A stretch of DNA of 64,000 bases from JALOLV01 sp046295175 (GTDB lineage Bacteria; Bacteroidota; Bacteroidia; Cytophagales; Spirosomataceae). The notes beneath the pieces were generated by a model that worked only from the letters and a program-made list of their open reading frames with translations, ran no database searches and had not been told where the DNA came from. Made by a program: the position numbers and the translations under genes. Shown one piece after another: positions 32,969 to 41,693 of this stretch; positions within the stretch are counted from its first letter, which is position 1, and each line of letters opens with the position of its first letter. Location of the stretch: NCBI GenBank assembly GCA_046295175.1, contig JBKBNY010000003.1:372001-436000 (forward strand). The letters are read 5' to 3'.

Positions 32969-35362
32969 TTAGTATTTAACGATACGCTTCGTAACTTTTC
33001 CAGTTTCGCTCTGGATAGTCACTGTGTATGTACCTTCATTGTAAGTACTCATATCAAGATTCAACTCATCTTGACCATCCTTCAATGTAGTTCTCAAAAC
33101 AATGCGGCTGTTTCTATCAATAACTACAACATTTTTAGCACCTTTCAATGATGATGGAACTGTGATTTTAACGTAATCAACCGTCGGGTTTGGATACGCA
33201 ATCACGTCGCCGCCGATGACATCATTTGTAACAAATGCAGAAGTTTTAGCAAGTGTTGTTGCTTCTGCTGTATTGGTGTAAGCTGAGTTACCTTTAGCGT
33301 TTGTTGCTCTTACACGGTAGAAATATTTTGTTTTTTCGATAAGACCTTTGTCAGTATATGTCAAAACATTTCTTGTTGTAGTACCAAGTGCTCTAAATGT
33401 TCTTCCATCAGAAGAAATCTCTACTTCAAAAGTTGCTTCATTATTAGCGTCATCAAGCCAAGTTAAGACAATTTCGCTTGCCGATAATGCTCTCGCTTTT
33501 AGATTAAATGGAGCATTAGGAGCAGCCGTTGGTTCATAAACAACATTAGCGACTGTGTTAGATGCTTTTCCGATACCCCAATTGTTAGCACCACGAACTC
33601 GGTAAGAATATTTAACTCCTTCTTCAACCGGAATTCTAATAAACTGAGTTGAATTAGGAATAATCTGTGCGATTGATTTCCACGCTCCACCTTCTACAGA
33701 CTCTTCTATAATGAAATAGTCTTCATCGTTTGAATTATCTTTCCAACCCAATGCAATGATTGTATTTCCAACATTATTTTTAGTTGGAGTAGCAACTAAA
33801 TTACTTGGTGCAATTGGAGGACCGAATGTAGTAATATCTACAATGTTAGACTCCGATGTACCAAATTGGTTAGTAGTAATGATTTTATAGAAATACTTCG
33901 TTTTTGGTGAAGTAGTCAAATCTACATAAGAAAATTGTTCAGGTGTAAGAGTTGCCAATCTTGAATAAGCAGCAACTGTATCAGGACGACGCCATACTTC
34001 TATTGCAACTCGTTTGTTGTAAGGATTGATTCCCTCAACATTATTCGACCAGCTTAAATCTACTCTTGTATCCAAAACTCCTTTTGCAAAAAGATTGTAA
34101 GCAGGAAGCGGTGCATTTCTTTGGAATGAAACCGTATTTGATGATGAACTTTGGTATAGATTGCCTTGGCAAGCATTGATAGCTCTTACACGATAAAATA
34201 TCGGCCCTGCTCCACTTGCTTTCGTATCAGTGTAAATTGGTAAGGTAGGTCCTTGTGTATCATAAAATAAATTGTATGATGCACCTCCATCGGTTGAACG
34301 TTCAATAACAACGTTAGATACAGGAGTATTCGCAGTGTTTACCCACCCTAAACTAACAGTATTCAAATCAGAATTTATAATTGCCAAACTAACAGGTGCA
34401 CTCGGTGCGTTAGGGCAAGTAATAAATCTAATTGGTGGTTCGCTATTAAGATTGTTATTGCCAGGCCCTAATACTGTAACAATTACAGAATAGTTAGTAT
34501 TCTGATTCAAACCGGTTAGGTTCCAAGAACGACGACCTTGACCCGGCTGGGCTGGGACATTGACATCTGTATAGTTGATACCATCAGCCGCATATCTTAC
34601 TTGGAAGCCAATCTCGTCATTCGAATTATCATCCCAAGATATTGTTGTTGAATTATTTGTGATTGGAAATGCAACAACGTTTGATGGTCTTGCAGGTGAT
34701 GCGTAGGTTGCTACTGTAACGGGACCAGCATTAGGTGACGCAGTTGGCGAGCCACCCGCTCTAACCAAAAAGTGATAAACCGTGCTTGGCTGTAAACCAG
34801 TGATTACAGCAGACGTAGCATTTGCACCTGTTAACAAAGCTCTTCCTAATTCTGCACCACCCGATGTAGCAAAAAGAACTTCATAGTTAGTTTCGTTATT
34901 TGCATTATCTGTCCAAGTGATTCTTACTTGGTTATTTGTTCCAAAAACTGGTGAAGCAGCTAAATTTGAAGGTGGCAACACACTGCTTAATGTTGTTCCA
35001 CTCGTTGAGGCAGCACTCGAATAAGTAAATGTTGGCGATGAACCAGCTCTTGAATAAATACGATACTGATAAGTTGTTTGAGCTGTGAGACCGTTGTCAT
35101 TAAATTGTGTAACGTTAGCGGCAGGAGTTGCTATTAAGCAATAATCAGTACCATTAAAACGATATACTTCAAAACCTGTAATTGACGGGTCGGCAGGAGC
35201 TGTCCAACTAACTCGTATGGCATTTTGTGTTAATGCAGTAGCTGTTGGTGTTATTGGTGCCAATACTAATCCAGTTGTACCTGAAAATGTAGTACACTGG
35301 GCCGATACTTTCAACACAGACAAACATGCGACTAAAAATGAGATTAGAAAAGTTTTTTTCAT
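32969..35362 (-). CDS. fibronectin type III repeat protein with type IX secretion tail
   Basis: 797 residues. Signal peptide (VACLSVLKVSAQ), then about seven fibronectin type III modules in tandem. Each has the pattern PxNLxA...I.LSW.D.S.NE..F.VE.S and YxYRVRA. A type A sorting domain closes the protein (VIAYPNPTVDYVKITVP through to TKRIVKY). Most likely a secreted adhesin or surface scaffold exported by the type IX system. No enzymatic domain is seen. It stands alone, between a terminator and the S9 peptidase gene on the same strand. Confidence 0.9.
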   Translation of the reverse strand: MKKTFLISFLVACLSVLKVSAQCTTFSGTTGLVLAPITPTATALTQNAIRVSWTAPADPSITGFEVYRFNGTDYCLIATPAANVTQFNDNGLTAQTTYQYRIYSRAGSSPTFTYSSAASTSGTTLSSVLPPSNLAASPVFGTNNQVRITWTDNANNETNYEVLFATSGGAELGRALLTGANATSAVITGLQPSTVYHFLVRAGGSPTASPNAGPVTVATYASPARPSNVVAFPITNNSTTISWDDNSNDEIGFQVRYAADGINYTDVNVPAQPGQGRRSWNLTGLNQNTNYSVIVTVLGPGNNNLNSEPPIRFITCPNAPSAPVSLAIINSDLNTVSLGWVNTANTPVSNVVIERSTDGGASYNLFYDTQGPTLPIYTDTKASGAGPIFYRVRAINACQGNLYQSSSSNTVSFQRNAPLPAYNLFAKGVLDTRVDLSWSNNVEGINPYNKRVAIEVWRRPDTVAAYSRLATLTPEQFSYVDLTTSPKTKYFYKIITTNQFGTSESNIVDITTFGPPIAPSNLVATPTKNNVGNTIIALGWKDNSNDEDYFIIEESVEGGAWKSIAQIIPNSTQFIRIPVEEGVKYSYRVRGANNWGIGKASNTVANVVYEPTAAPNAPFNLKARALSASEIVLTWLDDANNEATFEVEISSDGRTFRALGTTTRNVLTYTDKGLIEKTKYFYRVRATNAKGNSAYTNTAEATTLAKTSAFVTNDVIGGDVIAYPNPTVDYVKITVPSSLKGAKNVVVIDRNSRIVLRTTLKDGQDELNLDMSTYNEGTYTVTIQSETGKVTKRIVKY

Positions 35363-35462
35363 AGCTAAACCAATGGTTTTTATGAACTTATGAATGGGAA
35401 TAGGTAAAACTAAAAATGATTTTGTGTAAATATATAGGTTTTCACCCTAACTCTAAAATGAT

Positions 35463-35496
35463 ACCGTAAAATTATTCTTTAAAATTATTTTACGGT
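35463..35496. terminator. AT-rich hairpin after S9 peptidase gene
   Basis: ACCGTAAAAT-N14-ATTTTACGGT, directly downstream of the S9 peptidase stop on the minus strand. The best T-run is on the plus-strand side, so its direction is uncertain. Confidence 0.45.
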
Positions 35497-35504
35497 CAAT
35501 TTTT

Positions 35505-37931
35505 TTAAGGCTTGTTTACTGCTTCTTTTTTCTTCCCATTTTTTACATAAGTGTTGAGCCAATTGTCCATTTCCCATAACATGTGGAGTATAGATTCTTT
35601 GGCAGCATATCCATGACTTTCGTATGGTAATAGCGTAAATCGCGTTGTAGCTCCCATTCCTTTGAGTGCATTATAATAACGCTCACTTTGAATCGGGAAT
35701 GTACCAGTGTTATTGTCTGCTTCGCCGTGAATCAGTAATAATGGCGTTTTCACTTTATCGGCATTCATAAATGGCGACATTGTATTATATATGTCGGGAG
35801 CTTGCCAATAGGTGCGTTTTTCGTTCTGAAAACCAAATGGAGTAAGCGTACGGTTGTATGCACCACTTCGAGCAATACCTGCCTTGAATAGATTCGAATG
35901 AGTCAATAAATTGGCTGTCATGAATGCTCCATACGAATGTCCACCAACACCGATTCTCTCAGCATCAACAACTCCAAGTTTAACACCTTCATCAATAGCT
36001 GCTTTGGCACTACCAACAAGTTGCTCAATGTACGTATCGTTTGGTTCTTTATCTCCTTCGCCCACAATCGGAAATGCAGTGTTATCCAATATTGCGTAGC
36101 CTTGAGTTACCCAATAAACTGCCGAGCCCCATCCGATTCTGGTAAATGTATATGGAGAACCAGAAACCTGACTCGCAGCTTCTTTGGTTTTGAACTCAAC
36201 TGGATACGCCCACATAAATGTAGGTAACGGTCCATCTTCTTTTTTGTACCCAGCTGGTAAATAAAGTGTTGCCGAAAGTTCTACGCCATCATTTCTTTTA
36301 TATTTCAGAATTTGTTTCTGAATACCTTTTAACATTGGGTAAGGGTTCGGGAAATTAGTAATTTGGGTGATTTTGCCCACATTCTTCAAATCACGGATAA
36401 AATAGTTTGGCTGTTCGTCTTGCGACTGACGGTTGGTAAGAAGAATCTGGTTTTTTGCATCCAAAACTTTGATTGGACTTTCAAAATACGGAGCTTCCGA
36501 ACGCCACAAACGTTTTGTTTCTTTTGTATTCAAATTCAAAATATCTAAAAATGGTCTGTCACCTTCTGGCGATGCACCCATTCCAGTCATAAATACATTG
36601 TTTTCGGCATCAATATCTAAAACATTTCTTCCAAATTGGTTCTTTTTTGTCTCGGCATTTCCTGGGTTATTGTAACGGTCTTCTGACGAACGGTCAAATA
36701 AAACCACTGGTTCACCCCAAGTCGTAGGATTTACGATTTTGGTGATAGTACGACGGGTTGCATACCATGATTCTCTTGCAAAAGCAATTTTATCATTTCC
36801 CCAAGCAAATCCAGCAAAACGATTTACACTTTTATAAATGTTTTTTGGTTCACCCGTAAACGGAGCATCTAAAGTGAATACAGCATCTCTGAAAGCTATT
36901 TTTGTTTTTGGATTACCACCATCTAATGCCTCGGTCCAATAGACACTTGCCGGCACATCTTCACGCCAATTATGATTACGTTGACCTACTTTTGCGGCAT
37001 CTTGGTTCCAATCATAACTATCATAAAGCGGTAAATCAACCAAAGACTTTACAACTTTTCCGTTTGAATCCCAAATCTCAATTTTTCTTGGAAAATTATT
37101 GGCAGTAACTACATAAGAGAATGGTTTGTGAATCATTCCGGTTAGTATGTATTTTCCGTCAGGAGAAGGTTCAGACGATAAGAATATACCTTTTGTTCCT
37201 AAAATTTGGGTTTTACCATTGAGCGAAATCTTTACTAATTGCGATGTACAATAATATTCAAAAAGTGATTCGTCGTAAGCATTTTTTAATAAATCCTGAA
37301 AAGTTGGGGCACCACCTTGTTTTCCTAAATTTTGTTGAATTGTCGGCCCACTCGGAACAAGCGTTTTCTCAGGAGCTTTTCCCTGATTCATCGGAACTGT
37401 CTTTGCGATAATTGTCTGATTATCAGCCCAGTCAAATGCACTGCCTAAGGTTGCATTCATTGCCAACTCAGTTGCCTTCTTGGCTGTTGCAGATGCTACA
37501 TCAATGACCCAAAGTTCGATTTTGTTATTGAGTACATTACAGAATGCAATTTTGCTATCATTAGGCGACCAGCTGATATTGGTAGCTCGTAGATTAGCTG
37601 GTAAACCTTTGATTGTGATTTCGGTTTTATCGCTTAATTTTTTGAATTTCAATCCAATCGAATAAGTGCTGCGGCTTTGGCCATAGTTGGCGGGATTTAG
37701 TCTTAATCCGGCTAATTTTAACTCTGGCTGTGATAAATCGGCAATTGTAGGCATGGCCGAACGCTCCATGATGAGCATTAAATCGCCTTTTTCGTTGATG
37801 CTCACACTCGGTGTAGTCGAAGCCAACGCAATCTCTTCTAAAGTGCGATTGGGGCGTTGGTAACCAATATTTTCTTGGGCAAAAACACTCGTGCAGACGA
37901 GCAGAATAAATAGTTTGATGAAGTTTTTCAT
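35505..37931 (-). CDS. S9 family (prolyl oligopeptidase-like) serine peptidase
   Basis: 808 residues with a signal peptide (LFILLVCTSVFAQ). The N-terminal ~550 residues form a beta-propeller. The C-terminal alpha/beta hydrolase has the nucleophile Ser in GVGGHSYGAFM, the Asp in LLIHGEADNNTG and the His in LPYESHGYAAKE. Overall it resembles the S9D glutamyl endopeptidase group (the segment MWAYPVEFKTKEAAS is typical). It probably degrades peptides in the periplasm or outside the cell. Monocistronic. Confidence 0.92.
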   Translation of the reverse strand: MKNFIKLFILLVCTSVFAQENIGYQRPNRTLEEIALASTTPSVSINEKGDLMLIMERSAMPTIADLSQPELKLAGLRLNPANYGQSRSTYSIGLKFKKLSDKTEITIKGLPANLRATNISWSPNDSKIAFCNVLNNKIELWVIDVASATAKKATELAMNATLGSAFDWADNQTIIAKTVPMNQGKAPEKTLVPSGPTIQQNLGKQGGAPTFQDLLKNAYDESLFEYYCTSQLVKISLNGKTQILGTKGIFLSSEPSPDGKYILTGMIHKPFSYVVTANNFPRKIEIWDSNGKVVKSLVDLPLYDSYDWNQDAAKVGQRNHNWREDVPASVYWTEALDGGNPKTKIAFRDAVFTLDAPFTGEPKNIYKSVNRFAGFAWGNDKIAFARESWYATRRTITKIVNPTTWGEPVVLFDRSSEDRYNNPGNAETKKNQFGRNVLDIDAENNVFMTGMGASPEGDRPFLDILNLNTKETKRLWRSEAPYFESPIKVLDAKNQILLTNRQSQDEQPNYFIRDLKNVGKITQITNFPNPYPMLKGIQKQILKYKRNDGVELSATLYLPAGYKKEDGPLPTFMWAYPVEFKTKEAASQVSGSPYTFTRIGWGSAVYWVTQGYAILDNTAFPIVGEGDKEPNDTYIEQLVGSAKAAIDEGVKLGVVDAERIGVGGHSYGAFMTANLLTHSNLFKAGIARSGAYNRTLTPFGFQNEKRTYWQAPDIYNTMSPFMNADKVKTPLLLIHGEADNNTGTFPIQSERYYNALKGMGATTRFTLLPYESHGYAAKESILHMLWEMDNWLNTYVKNGKKKEAVNKP

Positions 37932-38067
37932 GATTAGAGCTTAGATTTATCGGTGTGAAATTAATACCAAAAATCTAAACAATGGCATCATAAATTGAAT
38001 ATTTATCGTAAAAACTGATGAAATCAGCCAATTAATATACCCACAATTTGGTTTAGTAGATTTATAG

Positions 38068-38469
38068 TCAGTTTAAAACATCATCCATATCGCTCAATTC
38101 GATTTTGAGGGCGTTCATAGACATGGTGATTTCAAGAACCGACATTGACAGAGCCGCAATCTGCATGAGAAGACCACCCGCAAAAAACCAAGCTGCTGTT
38201 TGTTGCTTACCAAGAAATACCAAAAACATACAAATGGCACTCAAAAGAAGGCTTGAGATGGCAATAAACTGAATATTCCGAATCAATCTAATACGTTTTT
38301 GGAGGTTTCTAATTTGCAGAATCACCATTTTATCGGTTTTGTCAACCTTGTATTTATCGTGCAAATCCCGAATCAAACTCGCCAAAGCAAGATAACGATT
38401 CGTAAAAGCAATCATCAATAACGAAACTGTCGAAAACAGAATAGCTGGCGTAGCAAGGGTAAGTTCCAT
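38068..38469 (-). CDS. DUF2721 family membrane protein
   Basis: 133 residues with three membrane helices (ATPAILFSTVSLLMIAFTNR; FIAISSLLLSAICMFLVFL; AAWFFAGGLLMQIAALSMSV). The conserved start TPAILFSTVSLLMIAFTNRYLALASLIRDL is cut here only by description: it is the DUF2721 signature in which NR and LIR are invariant. The middle has a basic amphipathic stretch (NLQKRIRLIRN). Function unknown. Confidence 0.85.
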   Translation of the reverse strand: MELTLATPAILFSTVSLLMIAFTNRYLALASLIRDLHDKYKVDKTDKMVILQIRNLQKRIRLIRNIQFIAISSLLLSAICMFLVFLGKQQTAAWFFAGGLLMQIAALSMSVLEITMSMNALKIELSDMDDVLN

Positions 38470-38562
38470 TTCTTGAGCTAAATAAGCTATAGTATAAAAT
38501 TATTAGGAATGAGTCGAACTTCTCGAAAAACGAATGTTTTTATTGAGGTAAAATATTGATAA

Positions 38563-38679
38563 TCAGCGTTTAAAAATTACATTCGGAAAATTCGTTATAT
38601 TCGATTTGTTCTGTTCAATTTTTTGATGAAATTCGGCACGTCCTACAAATTCATGGATATTGTTATAGATACGTGCCAT
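38563..38679 (-). CDS. possible 38-aa small protein
   Basis: A short frame beginning MARIYNNIHEFVGRAEF and ending FPNVIFKR, 28 bp downstream of the CBS gene on the same strand. It is too short for routine gene calling. Codon choice (GTA GGA CGT, GAA TTT CAT) is like that of neighbouring genes, and the start MARIYNN is peptide-like rather than random. No homology is known to me and no ribosome-binding site is obvious. The rest of the 237-bp gap shows nothing else. Confidence 0.3.
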   Translation of the reverse strand: MARIYNNIHEFVGRAEFHQKIEQNKSNITNFPNVIFKR

Positions 38680-38707
38680 ATTTGATTTATTTAGTTAATA
38701 CAAATAA

Positions 38708-39145
38708 TTAGGCATATCCGCCTGAGATATAATTTTCGAGCGAAGCAATACGAGTTTTTTGTTCGTTGATTATTACATTGACAACGTCGTTGATAGAGAT
38801 AATTCCGATAAGTTTATCGCCATCAAAAACTGGTAAGTGGCGAATGTGCTTATCAGACATAATCTGCATGGCTTCTTCGAGTTTTTGGTCAATGCCAATG
38901 GTAATCAGCTTAGAAGTCATTACTTCTTGAACGGTGGTGGTGTCGGAGTGAAGACCTTTCAATACAATTTTTCGAGCATAGTCTCTCTCAGAGAAAATCC
39001 CAGACAGATTACCCTCATCAATGACCAAGACTGCACCAATATTACGCTCCGACATTAAGACCAAAGCATCATAAACAGTAGTGTTTGATGTAACTGAATA
39101 GATTGTATCTACTTTTTTGGATTGAAGAATCTGACGGATTTTCAT
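38708..39145 (-). CDS. CBS-pair domain protein
   Basis: 145 residues made of two CBS motifs: TVYDALVLMSERNIGAVLVID with GIFSERDYARKIV, and KLEEAMQIMSDKHIRHLPVFDG with GIISINDVV. Tandem CBS domains bind adenine nucleotides and serve as energy sensors. Stand-alone bacterial members of this type have the GIFSERDYARK motif and no partner domain. It is transcribed divergently from rplU-rpmA. Confidence 0.9.
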   Translation of the reverse strand: MKIRQILQSKKVDTIYSVTSNTTVYDALVLMSERNIGAVLVIDEGNLSGIFSERDYARKIVLKGLHSDTTTVQEVMTSKLITIGIDQKLEEAMQIMSDKHIRHLPVFDGDKLIGIISINDVVNVIINEQKTRIASLENYISGGYA

Positions 39146-39216
39146 AGTTACTGGAGGTTAGAGGAGTTCTACATAATTTTTTTTCAAGATATAAACAAAA
39201 AACGATATTTCAAAAC

Positions 39217-39247
39217 TTTGTTTTATTAAATTATTATCGTAATTTTG
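39217..39247 (+). promoter_or_regulatory. rplU promoter TTTG-N19-TAATTTTG
   Basis: TTTG at 39217-39220 and TAATTTTG at 39240-39247 with exactly 19 bp between them, the textbook Bacteroidota sigma-ABfr promoter. The -7 box ends 48 bp before the rplU ATG. It is the best promoter match in the window and supports the phylum call. Confidence 0.82.
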
Positions 39248-39294
39248 CAACCCCAAAATGGGAAATTATATCATATTATCAAACAAATATTATA

Positions 39295-39606
39295 ATGTAC
39301 GCAATCGTAGAAATCGCAGGTCAGCAATTTAAAGCAGAAAAGGGTCGTACGCTCTTCACAAACCGTTTGGAAGGCGAAACGAACGCTGAACTTGTATTCG
39401 ACAAGGTTCTTCTTGTTGATAATGACGGCTCAATCGCCGTTGGAGCCCCAACAGTAGCAGGTGCAAGCGTAAAAGCTACTATCGTTGAACACTTGAAAGG
39501 CGAGAAAGTAATCGTTTTCAAGAAAAAACGTCGTAAAGGATACGTTAAGAAGAATGGTCACCGCCAAGCTCTTACAAAAATCCGTATCGATGCAATCAAT
39601 GCTTAA
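39295..39606 (+). CDS. rplU: 50S ribosomal protein L21
   Basis: 103 residues, normal length, starting MYAIVEIAGQQFKAEKG. The basic C-terminal segment KKKRRKGYVKKNGHRQ is the 23S rRNA-binding tail of bL21. It is the first gene of the conserved rplU-rpmA operon, 33 bp before rpmA. Confidence 0.98.
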   Translation: MYAIVEIAGQQFKAEKGRTLFTNRLEGETNAELVFDKVLLVDNDGSIAVGAPTVAGASVKATIVEHLKGEKVIVFKKKRRKGYVKKNGHRQALTKIRIDAINA

Positions 39607-39639
39607 TTTTAGTCATTAACTTCTTAAAGAAATAAAAAC

Positions 39640-39900
39640 ATGGCACACAAGAAAGGTGTAGGTAGTTCGAAAAACGGTCGTGAGTCAGAAAGTAAACGTT
39701 TGGGCGTTAAACTTTTTGGTGGTCAGGCAGCAATCGCTGGTAACATCATCGTTCGTCAGCGTGGTACAAAACACAATGCAGGCGAAAACGTAGGTATCGG
39801 TAGAGACCATACTTTGTTTGCTCTTGCAAATGGAACTGTACAATTCAGAAAAGGACGCGACGGAAAATCTTTCGTTAGCATTGTTCCGGCTGAAGCATAA
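39640..39900 (+). CDS. rpmA: 50S ribosomal protein L27
   Basis: 86 residues: MAHKKGVGSSKNGRESESKR, then GGQAAIAGNIIVRQRGTK and GRDHTLFALANG, all standard for bL27. The flexible N-terminal tail reaches the peptidyl-transferase centre. There is no N-terminal cleavage extension of the kind found in Firmicutes. Ends with a hairpin terminator. Confidence 0.98.
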   Translation: MAHKKGVGSSKNGRESESKRLGVKLFGGQAAIAGNIIVRQRGTKHNAGENVGIGRDHTLFALANGTVQFRKGRDGKSFVSIVPAEA

Positions 39901-39940
39901 GCCAGTTTACTGTTTTGAGTAAACGATATAACTCATTAAA

Positions 39941-39970
39941 AACCTCATAGATTTTAAAATCTGTGAGGTT
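39941..39970 (+). terminator. terminator of rplU-rpmA
   Basis: AACCTCA-T-AGATTTT paired with AAAATCT-G-TGAGGTT, followed by TTGTTGTTTTT. The stem is 14 bp with one T-G pair and no unpaired loop in full pairing. Confidence 0.8.
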
Positions 39971-40104
39971 TTGTTGTTTTTAGAAAACTTAAATCAAACT
40001 TTTTCTGTTTTGTTTTAAGAATATAAAACACCGATTTGGGTGAATTGTAGTCGAAATTATTCGCTCATTTACAATTTACTCATTCGCTAATTTAAAATTA
40101 TACA

Positions 40105-40698
40105 ATGCAAAGACCTGTAATGATTTATACTGAACTGAGTCCGAATCCGAATTCGATGAAGTTCGTTTTGAATTTTGAGATTGCTCCCGAAGGTTTATCT
40201 TTCGATTTTCCAAATATTGCCGAAACCACGCTCGAAGGCAAAGCATCGCCTTTAGCAACTGATTTATTTCAGTTTCCGTTTGTGCAACGCATCTTTATCG
40301 CATCAAACTTCATTACAATTACTAAAGATGACGAAACCGAGTGGGAAGATGTCGTTTTTGATGTGAAGAAGTTCTTAAAGATATTCTTTGACGAAAATCA
40401 TCCAGTTTTTGCACCGAAGACAATTGAAAAAAATACATTGATTGTTGATACAAACGACACCCCAGTTGTTGCAAAAATCAAATCAATGCTCGACCAATAC
40501 GTGCGTCCAGCAGTAGAGTCTGACGGCGGGGCTATCAATTTTGCGTCTTTTGATGAAGCAACGGGTCAGGTAAAAGTTTATTTGCAAGGTTCATGCAGCG
40601 GTTGCCCGTCTTCGACAATTACTTTAAAAGACGGAATCCAAAGATTATTGACAAATATGGTTCCTGAGGTGAAAGAAGTCGTAGCCGAAGGTATCTAA
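40105..40698 (+). CDS. Nfu-type iron-sulfur cluster scaffold protein
   Basis: 197 residues. An N-terminal Nfu_N domain (YTELSPNPNSMKFVLNF, SPLATDLFQFPFVQRIFIASNFITI) is followed by a C-terminal NifU-like domain with the cluster-binding pair CSGCPSS (segment YVRPAVESDGGAI to LKDGIQRLL). It carries or delivers Fe-S clusters in the cytoplasm. Some upstream DNA (40058-40090) has the ATTCGCTCATT-type repeat also seen beside rhaT. Confidence 0.93.
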   Translation: MQRPVMIYTELSPNPNSMKFVLNFEIAPEGLSFDFPNIAETTLEGKASPLATDLFQFPFVQRIFIASNFITITKDDETEWEDVVFDVKKFLKIFFDENHPVFAPKTIEKNTLIVDTNDTPVVAKIKSMLDQYVRPAVESDGGAINFASFDEATGQVKVYLQGSCSGCPSSTITLKDGIQRLLTNMVPEVKEVVAEGI

Positions 40699-40720
40699 GA
40701 TTCATATTTATTTCAAGTAA

Positions 40721-40747
40721 AAGCAAGGCTATGGTCTTGCTTTTTTT
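40721..40747. terminator. terminator after Nfu gene
   Basis: AAGCAAG-N8-CTTGCTT followed by five more T residues. It ends the Nfu transcript and overlaps the 3' end of the convergent zeta-toxin-like gene. Confidence 0.8.
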
Positions 40748-41331
40748 GTTTTCAATTCTACAATTTTTGGAAAATTCTCTGTAATCCACTTTGGTAGGTT
40801 AGAATTGATGAATAGAATATTTTGGTCTGGGTTTAGCTCAAATGCTAAATCTATAAAAGAGTAGCTAATATCAACGAGTCTTATGCCATCTATCAAATGA
40901 GCATTTGACTGAATCAACGGAATCGTATTTTCATACATTTCATGGATTACCTTTTCTGATACAGAATGTCCGCCAGATTTTTCACGAATAGTGGCTCTAT
41001 CAATGCAAATTTGAATATCAACAGTATAGTATAGGCAAACATTTATTTTATAATTTGGGTACTGACTTTTAACAAATCGGAGTAAATCAAAATGACTATC
41101 GTAGCCGAGATTCAATTCTATTCCAAAGTCTCTACCTTCTTTTAATTGTTCTTGGATAAATTCATTTGCCTTGAGATTAGAAAGTTCTTCGTAATTAGTG
41201 GATTCGTTGACCTTGTAATACTGAAGAAACTTGTCATGATTTAGAGTTTCGATATTGGTAGGCAAAAAGTTTTTTCCTGTAGTACTTTTTCCAATACCTG
41301 GAGGCCCTGCTATGATGTAGAGAATTGGCAT
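40729..41331 (-). CDS. zeta-toxin-like P-loop kinase
   Basis: 200 residues. Walker A is AGPPGIGKSTTGKNFLP, next ETLNHDKFLQYY (Asp as likely catalytic/substrate-binding residue), then the segment EGRDFGIELNLGYDSHFDLLRF and a lid with RATIREKSGGHSVSE, where arginines contact phosphates. This is the layout of zeta/PezT-type kinases, which phosphorylate UDP-N-acetyl sugars, and of related AAA_33 proteins. The gene abuts the small upstream gene with no gap (stop TAA followed directly by ATG), as in antitoxin-toxin operons. Confidence 0.78.
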   Translation of the reverse strand: MPILYIIAGPPGIGKSTTGKNFLPTNIETLNHDKFLQYYKVNESTNYEELSNLKANEFIQEQLKEGRDFGIELNLGYDSHFDLLRFVKSQYPNYKINVCLYYTVDIQICIDRATIREKSGGHSVSEKVIHEMYENTIPLIQSNAHLIDGIRLVDISYSFIDLAFELNPDQNILFINSNLPKWITENFPKIVELKTKKARP

Positions 41332-41553
41332 TTAGCGGATAATTTCAATCTTCCCATCAGGATATTCAGCCAAGACTATTCCATCTTTTTTATAAACAAA
41401 AGGCATATTTAATGCAAATAATGATTGCTTTGCATCTTTATTAACTTCAAATTGCCATTGTTTATATTCTTCTGGAGTCATAGTGGCAATGTTTTTTTTC
41501 ATTCTTCCAATATAACCAGTTTGGCGAACAACCTTATCTAATTCATCAACCAT
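41332..41553 (-). CDS. small partner of the zeta-like kinase, candidate antitoxin
   Basis: 73 residues from the ATG at 41553. Upstream in-frame ATGs at 41601 and 41691 exist, but a TAAATTTG box at 41572-41579 (minus strand) sits inside those extensions. The furthest one would also leave 2 bp to the divergent rhaT start. The protein begins MVDELDKVVRQTGYIG, continues with MTPEEYKQWQFEVNKDAK and ends in a beta-rich tail (VLAEYPDGKIEII). I do not recognise the family. Position and tight abutment to the kinase gene suggest an antitoxin or chaperone. Confidence 0.6.
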   Translation of the reverse strand: MVDELDKVVRQTGYIGRMKKNIATMTPEEYKQWQFEVNKDAKQSLFALNMPFVYKKDGIVLAEYPDGKIEIIR

Positions 41554-41693
41554 ATTACTATTTTTCTCAAACAAATTTATGTAAAAGAATGGTTTTTTCA
41601 TACATTTATTCGGAAAATTCTGACAATGACAGTCAAGGATAGTACTATTTGAAAAACCATCTATTTTAGCCAAAAATTCAACTCTAATCACCT

